A stretch of DNA of 5,611 bases from an uncultured Gemmatimonadota bacterium (GTDB lineage Bacteria > Gemmatimonadota > Gemmatimonadetes > Gemmatimonadales > GWC2-71-9), in NCBI GenBank assembly GCA_946479825.1, contig CAMLHU010000155.1:1-5611 (forward strand). The letters run 5' to 3'. The translations under genes were made by a program, and so were the position numbers. The notes below the pieces were generated by a model. The model was not told where the DNA came from and ran no database searches. It worked only from the letters and a program-made list of their open reading frames with translations. Shown here piece by piece: positions 1 through 5,127 of this stretch. How positions within the stretch are numbered: position 1 is the first letter of the stretch; each line of letters opens with the position of its first letter.

Positions 1-184
1 GAAGGAAGGGCGCTACCTCTGGCACGTGAACCAGGCGCTGCGCCGGCTCTACAGCAACCCCGAGAAGTTCGGCCACTGCGAGACCTGCGGCACCGAGATC
101 CAGTTCGAGCGGCTCGACGCCCTGCCGCACGCCCGGCTCTGCATCAACTGCAAGGAGAAGGAAGAGGATGCCAAGCGGCGGTGA
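1..184 (+). CDS. TraR/DksA-family C4 zinc-finger protein, C-terminal part (5' end outside window)
   Basis: The frame starting at base 2 is open from the window edge to a TGA at 182-184 and gives the last 60 residues of a protein. Two cysteine pairs are visible, CETC and CINC, 17 residues apart (visible residues 26-29 and 47-50). Between them is the typical Gly-x-x-Ile...Arg-Leu-x-Ala-x-Pro pattern of the TraR/DksA zinc finger. Proteins of this family bind in the RNA polymerase secondary channel and, with or without ppGpp, tune transcription initiation, especially of rRNA genes. The N-terminal coiled coil that carries the functional acidic tip lies outside the window, so true DksA cannot be told from a shorter paralogue. 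The tail is lysine/glutamate-rich, and its codons also form the ribosome binding site of lspA, which begins inside this gene with a 17-base overlap. Confidence 0.9.
   Translation, partial: KEGRYLWHVNQALRRLYSNPEKFGHCETCGTEIQFERLDALPHARLCINCKEKEEDAKRR
152..167 (+). promoter_or_regulatory. Purine-rich ribosome binding region of lspA
   Basis: AAGGAG at 152-157 (10 bases before the ATG) and a second purine block, AAGGAAGAGG, at 158-167 directly precede the lspA ATG at 168. Both lie within the last codons of the upstream DksA-family gene, which supports this start and suggests coupled translation of the two genes. Confidence 0.6.
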
Positions 185-695
185 CCGCCGCCTCTTCGCC
201 GGGGTGGTGGCCACCGTGCTGGCGGCCGACCTCGCGAGCAAGCTCGCGGCGCAGACCCTCCTCGCCGGCTCCGCCGGGGTCCCGGTGGTGGGCGACTGGG
301 TCCAGCTCCGCCTGGTGTTCAATCCGGGGGCCGCGTTCGGGATGAGCGTGGGCCCCTGGAGCCGTTGGGTGTTCCTGGCCGTGGCGGTCGGCGCCATCGT
401 GCTGCTGGTGCGCCTGGCCCGCCGGGCCGACCCCGCGGACCGGCTCCGCCAGCTGGCCGCGGGCCTGGTGGCGGGGGGCGCCGCCGGCAACCTGGTCGAC
501 CGGCTCCGCAATCCGCAGGGCGTGGTGGACTTCCTCGACGTCGGCATCGGCCCGCGCCGATGGCCCACCTTCAACGTGGCCGACGTCGGCGTGACCCTCG
601 GCGCCATCGCCCTCGCCTGGAGCCTCTGGCGCGAGGACCAGCGTGCGGTCGAGGTCGAGGTCGAAGGATCCCCGGGATCCGCCACGGTGCCCTGA
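168..695 (+). CDS. lspA: Lipoprotein signal peptidase (signal peptidase II)
   Basis: This inner-membrane aspartyl protease cleaves the signal peptide from prolipoproteins after lipid modification of the +1 cysteine. The protein has 175 residues, a usual length for the family (about 150-180). Conserved blocks appear in the expected order: Asp21 with Ser-Lys (DLASK) in the first membrane helix, FNPGAAFG at 51-58, GNLVDR at 107-112, VVDF with catalytic Asp121, and FNVAD with catalytic Asp139. Hydrophobic segments at roughly 9-30, 63-84, 95-108 and 139-155 fit the four-helix topology. The ATG at 168 is chosen because it has a strong purine-rich ribosome binding region and places the first helix at the N terminus. 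The gene overlaps the end of the DksA-family gene by 17 bases and is followed after 5 bases by the pseudouridine synthase gene; lspA next to an rluD-like gene is a common bacterial arrangement. The last ~18 residues (Val-Glu repeats, then Gly/Ser/Pro) are a non-conserved cytoplasmic tail. Confidence 0.96.
   Translation: MPSGGDRRLFAGVVATVLAADLASKLAAQTLLAGSAGVPVVGDWVQLRLVFNPGAAFGMSVGPWSRWVFLAVAVGAIVLLVRLARRADPADRLRQLAAGLVAGGAAGNLVDRLRNPQGVVDFLDVGIGPRRWPTFNVADVGVTLGAIALAWSLWREDQRAVEVEVEGSPGSATVP
647..664 (+). repeat. Short tandem repeat (GGTCGA)x3 in the lspA tail
   Basis: Three exact copies of the hexamer GGTCGA lie head to tail. They encode alternating Val-Glu residues in the non-conserved C-terminal tail of LspA. 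The repeat keeps the frame in any copy number, so it could vary in length without inactivating the gene. No function is implied. Confidence 0.6.
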
Positions 696-700
696 GCGCC

Positions 701-1726
701 GTGCCCGACCACCGTCGCTTCAGCGTCTCGGCCGAGGCCACCGACCGGCTCGACCGATTCCTCGCCGACCAGCTCTCGCTCTCGCGCACCCAGGCCGCGC
801 GGCTCGTGGCCCAGGGGGCGGTGACCGTGAACGGCGCCGCGGCCCGCGCCTCGCGCCTCCTGCAGCGGGGCGACGCGGTCGAGGTCGCGTTCCCCGAGTC
901 CGAGCCGCCGCGCACGCTCCGGCCGGCGCAGATCCCGCTCACCGTCGTGTTCGAGGACGAGCACCTCGCCGTCATCGACAAGCCGGCCGGCCTGGTGGTG
1001 CATCCCGCCCCAGGCCACTGGGACGACACGCTGGTGAACGCGCTGGTGGCCCGCGGCACCACGCTCTCGGGGGGGGCGGCCGGGCGGCCCGGCATCGTGC
1101 ACCGGCTCGACCGCGACACCTCGGGGCTGATGGTGATCGCCAAGACCGACCTGGCCCACCGCCGGCTCGGCGCGGCGCTCGCCGCCCGGCGGATCTCGCG
1201 CCAGTACGCCGCGCTCGCGTGGGGGCACCTCGACCAGGTGCCGACGGTCATCGAGGCGCCGCTCGCGCGGCATCCCAAGGACCGGACCCGCATGGCGGTG
1301 GTCGAGGGGGGCCGCGCCGCGCGGACCGACGCCTGGGTGGTGGCACGCTTTGCCGACACCGACCTGCTGCGGCTGGTGCTCCACACCGGCCGCACCCACC
1401 AGATCCGGGTGCACCTGGCCCACGTGGGGCATCCTGTCGTGGGCGACCCGGTGTACGGGGCCGGGGGGAGCCGGCGGATCGGCGGGGCGGGGCGGATCCG
1501 GGCCGAGGCCATCGAACGCGCCACCCCGCGCCAGGCGCTCCACGCGGCGGTGCTGGCCTTCCGCCACCCGGTGACCGGCGCCCCGCTCGAGTTCCGCTCG
1601 GAGTGGCCCGAAGACCTGCGCCGGGCGCTCGCGCTGGCGGCCGGCGAGGGCGGGGGGGAGCCGACGCCGGAAGTTGCTGATCCGCTTAGTCTTCGGTATC
1701 TTGGCTTCTTCAAGGAAAATGGCTGA
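701..1726 (+). CDS. rluD: RluA/RluD-family 23S rRNA pseudouridine synthase
   Basis: This enzyme converts specific uridines of RNA, in RluD those of helix 69 of 23S rRNA, to pseudouridine. With a GTG start at 701 it has 341 residues, slightly longer than the usual ~300-330. An S4 RNA-binding domain covers about residues 14-63 (Arg-Leu-Asp-Arg-Phe-Leu start, then Ala-Val-Thr-Val-Asn-Gly). The catalytic domain follows: DKPAGLVVHPA at 93-103, HRLDRDTSGLMV at 134-145 with catalytic Asp137, and LHTGRTHQIRVHLA at 227-240. No ATG is available in this frame before the S4 domain. GTG 701 lies 5 bases after the lspA stop without a clear Shine-Dalgarno, so translation is probably coupled to lspA. The exact RNA target cannot be read from sequence; RluC or another RluA-type enzyme is possible. 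The last ~30 residues after about 312 look unlike the family. They follow a run of seven G at 1652-1658 and are coded in AT-richer DNA that overlaps cheW by 8 bases, so the true 3' end is uncertain. Confidence 0.93.
   Translation: MPDHRRFSVSAEATDRLDRFLADQLSLSRTQAARLVAQGAVTVNGAAARASRLLQRGDAVEVAFPESEPPRTLRPAQIPLTVVFEDEHLAVIDKPAGLVVHPAPGHWDDTLVNALVARGTTLSGGAAGRPGIVHRLDRDTSGLMVIAKTDLAHRRLGAALAARRISRQYAALAWGHLDQVPTVIEAPLARHPKDRTRMAVVEGGRAARTDAWVVARFADTDLLRLVLHTGRTHQIRVHLAHVGHPVVGDPVYGAGGSRRIGGAGRIRAEAIERATPRQALHAAVLAFRHPVTGAPLEFRSEWPEDLRRALALAAGEGGGEPTPEVADPLSLRYLGFFKENG
1674..1718 (+). promoter_or_regulatory. AT-richer leader and possible sigma-70-type promoter for the che cluster
   Basis: About 45 bases at the rluD/cheW junction drop to under half GC inside otherwise very GC-rich DNA. 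TTGCTG at 1674-1679 and TATCTT at 1697-1702 are separated by 17 bases, the ideal spacing for -35 and -10 boxes, although the matches are only 3/6 and 4/6. AAGGA at 1712-1716 is a Shine-Dalgarno-like sequence close to the ATG at 1719. The composition is the better evidence; the boxes alone would not be convincing. No FliA (sigma-28) match is visible. Confidence 0.35.
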
Positions 1727-2153
1727 TCTGACCCCGGTCCGGCTCCTGATCTTTCAGGTCGGCGACCTCACCTGCGCCGTGCCGGTCGAGGCGGCCCGAG
1801 AGATCGTGCCGGTCGAGGCGGCCACCCGGATCCCCGGGGCGGGGGCGGCGGTGCAGGGGCTGGTCAACGTGCGCGGCGGCCTGCTCACGGTGGTGGACGG
1901 CCAGCGGCTGCTCGATCGGCCCAGCGCAGGCGCCGCGCAGTCGGTCATCGTGCTCGAGACCGGTGGGCGCACCGTCGGGCTCGCGGTGGACCGGGTGCTC
2001 GACCTCGTGGCCCTCCCCGCCGCCGAGCTGCAGGACCGCGAGGCCCTGCCGGGGCTCGATCCCCGCCTGGTGCGGGCGGTGGGCCGCCGCGACGACCGGC
2101 TGTTCGTGGTCCTCGACACCGACGCGCTGCTCGCGCCGGTGATGGGCGGCTGA
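1719..2153 (+). CDS. cheW: CheW-like chemotaxis coupling protein
   Basis: CheW is the cytoplasmic adaptor that links chemoreceptors to the kinase CheA. The 144-residue protein is a single CheW domain. It opens with the strand LLIFQVGDLTCAVPVE (9-24), then REIVPVEAATRIP (27-39), and QGLVNVRG (46-53), the region whose Asn and Arg-Gly are conserved for kinase and receptor contacts, followed by VVD (58-60). A second half with GLAVDRVLDLV (87-97) and LFVVLD (128-133) completes the double beta-barrel. It aligns to E. coli CheW without gaps over this N-terminal region. The Pro usual before the conserved VVD-type strand is a Thr here (Thr57). ATG 1719 is chosen because the domain starts just after it; an in-frame TTG at 1674 would add 15 residues with no family support. 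It is the first gene of the che cluster and is separated from cheY by 81 bases. Confidence 0.9.
   Translation: MADLTPVRLLIFQVGDLTCAVPVEAAREIVPVEAATRIPGAGAAVQGLVNVRGGLLTVVDGQRLLDRPSAGAAQSVIVLETGGRTVGLAVDRVLDLVALPAAELQDREALPGLDPRLVRAVGRRDDRLFVVLDTDALLAPVMGG
1778..1823 (+). repeat. Exact 19-bp direct repeat inside cheW (1778-1796 and 1805-1823)
   Basis: The 19-base sequence CGTGCCGGTCGAGGCGGCC occurs twice, 27 bases (nine codons) apart in the same frame, so the residues VPVEAA appear twice (21-26 and 30-35). The CheW domain keeps its normal length here, so this is not a simple insertion. Confidence 0.7.
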
Positions 2154-2160
2154 GCCGCCC
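2144..2160 (+). other. Perfect 7-bp GC hairpin spanning the cheW stop codon
   Basis: GGGCGGC (2144-2150) and GCCGCCC (2154-2160) are exact inverted copies around a 3-base loop that is the cheW TGA stop itself. No T-run follows, so it is not a classical Rho-independent terminator. It could act as an RNA stability element or a weak attenuator between cheW and cheY, or be a by-product of Gly-Gly-stop in GC-rich DNA. Confidence 0.4.
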
Positions 2161-2222
2161 CGCTTCGTCAGTATCCCAGCATTCACGCCGCGCCGTCCTG
2201 GCGCCGCAGGTCCCAACGGTCG

Positions 2223-2230
2223 GGAGGAGG
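2223..2230 (+). promoter_or_regulatory. Strong Shine-Dalgarno of cheY
   Basis: GGAGGAGG ends 4 bases before the GTG at 2235, with its first GGAGG 7 bases away. It fixes the GTG as the start of cheY and predicts efficient translation independent of cheW. This is the clearest ribosome binding site in the che cluster. Confidence 0.75.
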
Positions 2231-2234
2231 GTCA

Positions 2235-2597
2235 GTGAGCCACACCGTGCTCGTCTGCGACGACGCCATCTTCATGCGGACGATGATCAGCGACATCCTG
2301 ACCCAGGCCGGGTTCGAGGTCGTCGGCGAGGCCGAGACCGGCCGGCAGGCGGTCGAGAAATACTTCCAGCTCAAGCCGGACCTCGTCACGATGGACATCG
2401 TGATGCCGGACCTGGGCGGGATCGACGCCGTGCGCGAGATCTGCAAGACCGACCCCGACGCGAAGATCCTGATGTGCAGCGCGATGGGGCAGCAGGCGCT
2501 GGTGGTCGAGGCCATCCAGGCCGGCGCCAAGGACTTCGTCGTCAAGCCGTTCCAGCCGTCCCGGGTGCTCGAGGCCGTTCAGCGCGTCCTCGGCTAG
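2235..2597 (+). CDS. cheY: CheY chemotaxis response regulator (single receiver domain)
   Basis: CheY is the diffusible receiver that is phosphorylated by CheA and signals to the flagellar switch or another output. The 120-residue protein is a lone receiver domain with no output domain. Key residues are all present: acidic pair Asp9-Asp10, phosphoacceptor Asp54 (in VTMDIVMPD), Ser82 of the CSAMGQQ block, Lys104 in FVVKPF, and aromatic switch Phe101 where E. coli CheY has Tyr. Motifs such as FMRTMI, GFEVVGEAETG, CSAMGQQ and QAGAKDF are typical of Bacillus/Thermotoga-type CheY rather than the enterobacterial form. Gly61-Gly62 stands where most of these proteins have Asp-Gly. The GTG start is supported by a strong Shine-Dalgarno and by the receiver's first strand starting at residue 4. 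cheA begins 4 bases after the stop. Confidence 0.95.
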   Translation: MSHTVLVCDDAIFMRTMISDILTQAGFEVVGEAETGRQAVEKYFQLKPDLVTMDIVMPDLGGIDAVREICKTDPDAKILMCSAMGQQALVVEAIQAGAKDFVVKPFQPSRVLEAVQRVLG

Positions 2598-2601
2598 CGG
2601 C

Positions 2602-4494
2602 ATGGACGCCTCGAAGTACACCGCCCTGTTCCTCGCGGAGAGCCGCGAACACCTCAGCAGCTGCAACCAGCTCCTCCTCGAGTGGGAACGCGACCCGGCG
2701 GCGACGGGCGCGGTGGCCGGGCTGTTCCGCTCCATCCACACGCTCAAGGGGATGGCGGCGACGATGGGGTTCGCCCGGCTGGCGGAGCTGGCCCACCGGG
2801 CCGAGGACCTGCTCGATGCGGTGCGCGGCGGCCGGGTCCAGGCCGACGGCGCAATGGTGGACCTGCTGTTCCGCACGGTGGACGGGCTCGAGGCCGGGCT
2901 CGAACCGGCGGCGGCGGGACGCGACGGTCAGCTCGAGTTCGGCGAGCTCGGCACGGCGCTCGAGGCGGCGGCGGGGGCCGGGGCGGCCAGGCCGGGGCGT
3001 GAGTCGGCGGCGACCGCGGCGCCCGAGGCCCCCACCCGGCTCTCGGTGGCGGCGCCGGTGCCGGGCACGGGACGGGTGGTGCGGGTCAAGGTCGCGGCGG
3101 GGTCGGCGATGCCCGGGGTGCGCGCGGTGCTGGCGCTCAAGCGGGCCGAGGCGCTCGGCACGGTGAGCGGGGTGCAGCCGCCGGCGGCGCAGTTCGAGCA
3201 GGAGGGGTTCGCCGGCGAGTTCGTCTTCCGGCTCGATTCCCCCTCGACCGACGCCGAGATCGAGGCGGCGCTCCGGGCCGCGGGCGAGATCGGGTCGGTG
3301 GAGGTCTCGGCGCCGACCGCGGTGAGCGAGCAGGCGGCCGAGCGGGAGCAGGGGCGCGCGCGGCACATCCGGGTGGACCTGCGGCGGCTCGACGCGCTGA
3401 TGAATCAGATCGGCGAACTCGCGGTGGCGCGCGGACGGCTGCAGGAGCTGGTGGCGGGGCGGGGGATGCCCGAGGTCGAGGCGCTCGCGACCCGGGTCGG
3501 GCGGCTGGTGGGCGAGATGCAGACCGAGATCATCCAGGCGCGGATGACGCCGGTGTGGCAGACCTTCGACCGCTTCCCCCGCCTGGTGCGCGACCTGGCC
3601 CGGCAGCTCAACAAGCGGGTGCGGTTCGAGGTCGAGGGCGAAGGGATCGAGCTCGACCGCGCGATCCTCGACGAGATCGGCGATCCGCTGCTCCACCTGA
3701 TCCGGAACTCGATCGACCACGGCATCGAGTCGCCGGCGGAGCGGAAGAAGGCGGGAAAGCCGGCCGAGGGGCGGGTGCTGCTGCAGGCCTCGCAGGCGCG
3801 CAACAGCGTCGCCATCCGGGTGAGCGACGACGGCCGCGGGGTGGACCGCGCGGCGCTGCTCGCCAAGGCCAAGCGCGAGGGGGTGGTCGAGGGCTCGGTG
3901 GACCAGCTCACGGACGACCTCCTGCTCAAGGTGCTCGCGCGGCCGGGCTTCAGCACCGCCAAGGAAGTCACCGACGTGTCGGGGCGCGGCGTCGGGATCG
4001 ACGTGGTGGTGTCGCGGATCCGGCAGCTGGGCGGCGCGGTCGAGGTGCAGTCGGTGCAGGGGCAGGGGACGGCGTTCACGCTCCGCCTGCCGATGACGCT
4101 CGCGGTGGTGCGGGTGCTGCTCGCGAAGGTGGGGACGGAGCGCTACGCGCTGCCGCTCACCCACGTGGCCGAGACCGTCGAGGTCACCGACCAGTCGCTC
4201 GAGGCCTCGCGGACCCGTGACGCGCTGGTGGTGCGCGACCGGGTGATCCCGACCCGCGACCTCCGGCAGCTGCTGGCGGCGGGGGACGGCGCCCCGCCGG
4301 CCCGGCGGCCGGGGATCATCCTCGAGGTGGGCGAGCGGCGGGCGGCGGTGCTGGTGGACGGACTGGTGGGGCAGCAGGAGATCGTGGTCGAACCTTTCGA
4401 GGCGCCCCGGGGTACGCTCCCGGTGTTCAGCGGCGCCGCGATACTCGGCGATGGCGTGCCGGCGTTGATCCTCGACGCCGCCGCGCTGGTGTGA
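2602..4494 (+). CDS. cheA: CheA chemotaxis histidine kinase
   Basis: CheA is the receptor-controlled kinase that phosphorylates itself and then CheY. The 630 residues contain the full set of five domains. P1 (Hpt, about 1-103) carries the phosphorylated His46 in SIHTLKGMAATMGF. An Ala/Gly-rich linker leads to P2 (about 157-236), the CheY-docking domain, recognisable by PGVRAVLALKRAEALG and the following GEFVFRL. P3 (about 255-320) is the dimerisation helix pair (LDALMNQIGELA and EMQTEIIQARMTPV). P4 is the ATP-binding HATPase domain with N-box HLIRNSIDHGIESP (365-378), G1 box SDDGRGVD (408-415), PGFSTA (448-453) and GRGVGIDVV (461-469). P5 (about 498-630) is the CheW-like regulatory domain. 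Nothing essential is missing. The start is 4 bases after the cheY stop with no clear Shine-Dalgarno, so coupling to cheY is likely; the stop region contains the cheC ribosome binding site. Confidence 0.97.
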   Translation: MDASKYTALFLAESREHLSSCNQLLLEWERDPAATGAVAGLFRSIHTLKGMAATMGFARLAELAHRAEDLLDAVRGGRVQADGAMVDLLFRTVDGLEAGLEPAAAGRDGQLEFGELGTALEAAAGAGAARPGRESAATAAPEAPTRLSVAAPVPGTGRVVRVKVAAGSAMPGVRAVLALKRAEALGTVSGVQPPAAQFEQEGFAGEFVFRLDSPSTDAEIEAALRAAGEIGSVEVSAPTAVSEQAAEREQGRARHIRVDLRRLDALMNQIGELAVARGRLQELVAGRGMPEVEALATRVGRLVGEMQTEIIQARMTPVWQTFDRFPRLVRDLARQLNKRVRFEVEGEGIELDRAILDEIGDPLLHLIRNSIDHGIESPAERKKAGKPAEGRVLLQASQARNSVAIRVSDDGRGVDRAALLAKAKREGVVEGSVDQLTDDLLLKVLARPGFSTAKEVTDVSGRGVGIDVVVSRIRQLGGAVEVQSVQGQGTAFTLRLPMTLAVVRVLLAKVGTERYALPLTHVAETVEVTDQSLEASRTRDALVVRDRVIPTRDLRQLLAAGDGAPPARRPGIILEVGERRAAVLVDGLVGQQEIVVEPFEAPRGTLPVFSGAAILGDGVPALILDAAALV

Positions 4495-4498
4495 GGAA
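4493..4498 (+). promoter_or_regulatory. Shine-Dalgarno of cheC overlapping the cheA stop
   Basis: GAGGAA-type sequence (GAGGAA read from the stop region, bases 4493-4498 being GAGGAA with the TGA at 4492-4494 overlapping it) lies 4 bases before ATG 4503. It favours that ATG over the GTG at 4491, which would overlap the cheA stop but has no such site, and ties cheC translation to that of cheA. Confidence 0.55.
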
Positions 4499-4502
4499 CC
4501 CT

Positions 4503-5123
4503 ATGGACGACGTGCGCGACCTCCAGGCCCTGCAGCTCGACGCGCTCCGCGAAGTGGCCAACATCGGCGCGGGCCACGCGGCGACGGCGCTGGGGCAGAT
4601 GACCAACAGCCGCATCATGATCAGCGTGCCGCGGGTCAACGTCCTGCGGCTGGAAGAGGTGGCCGAGCTGCTGGGGTCGCCCGACGACCCGATCGCCGCG
4701 GTGATGATGCACATGCTGGGCGACCTGACCGGCCGCACGCTGGTCATCTTCCCGGTGCCCTCGGCCCGCATCCTGTGCGACACCCTCCTCCGCCGCGCCC
4801 CCGGCACCACCACCGACTTCGGCGCGATGGAGCAGTCGGGCATCAAGGAGGCGGGCAACATCCTCTCGAGCGCCTACATGACCGCGCTCAGCGACTTCAT
4901 GGGGATGATGCTGCTCCCGTCGGTGCCGAGCCTGGTGGTGGACCTGGCCGGCGCCGTGCTCACCACCGCCTACCTCAACTTCGGCCACGACCGCGACTAC
5001 GTGTTCTGCGTCGAGACCGAGTTCAACTTCCTGGACTCGCCGATCCAGCTCAAGGGTCATTTCCTCCTCCTCCCCGACCTGGCGTCGCTGCGGGCCATCT
5101 TCGACGCGATCCGCCTGACCTGA
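4503..5123 (+). CDS. cheC: CheC-family CheY-phosphate phosphatase
   Basis: CheC proteins dephosphorylate CheY-P and thereby end or adapt the signal; in Bacillus and Thermotoga, CheC also binds the receptor deamidase CheD. The 206-residue protein matches the family length. Both pseudo-symmetric active-site motifs are present: Asp13...Glu17-x-x-Asn20 in LDALREVANIGAGHAATAL, and Ser112...Glu116-x-x-Asn119 in SGIKEAGNILSSAYMTAL. Two intact sites distinguish it from CheX and from many one-site homologues. FDAIRL closes the fold. ATG 4503 is preferred over an in-frame GTG at 4491 (which would overlap the cheA stop and add four residues) because a Shine-Dalgarno sits just before it. Its place directly after cheA supports a role on the CheY of this cluster. 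No cheD is seen in the window. A TPR gene follows after 4 bases. Confidence 0.93.
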   Translation: MDDVRDLQALQLDALREVANIGAGHAATALGQMTNSRIMISVPRVNVLRLEEVAELLGSPDDPIAAVMMHMLGDLTGRTLVIFPVPSARILCDTLLRRAPGTTTDFGAMEQSGIKEAGNILSSAYMTALSDFMGMMLLPSVPSLVVDLAGAVLTTAYLNFGHDRDYVFCVETEFNFLDSPIQLKGHFLLLPDLASLRAIFDAIRLT

Positions 5124-5127
5124 CCCG

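Noticed and set aside
20..36. TGGCACG-like sequence resembling a sigma-54 promoter
   Set aside because: The -12 TTGC part is absent at the required spacing, and it lies within the DksA-family coding region.
1069..1076. Run of eight G in rluD as a possible frameshift
   Set aside because: Conserved family motifs continue in the same frame on both sides of the run. The same is true of the eight-G run at 5549-5556, where the TPR repeat stays in register.
571..1713. Long minus-strand frame opposite rluD, and plus-strand frame 643-1680
   Set aside because: Both have shadow composition (Arg/Ser/Pro or Arg/Gly/Pro rich) and overlap a well-supported pseudouridine synthase on the plus strand.
2190..2204. 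Inverted repeat GCGCC/GGCGC in the cheW-cheY gap
   Set aside because: A 5-bp stem with a 5-base loop is expected often by chance in DNA this GC-rich, and no T-run follows.
2542..4164. Long open frame of 540 codons on the minus strand opposite cheA
   Set aside because: It is rich in Arg, His, Pro and Leu with no recognisable motif, and lies fully antisense to a CheA with all domains intact. Such frames are common opposite GC-rich genes.
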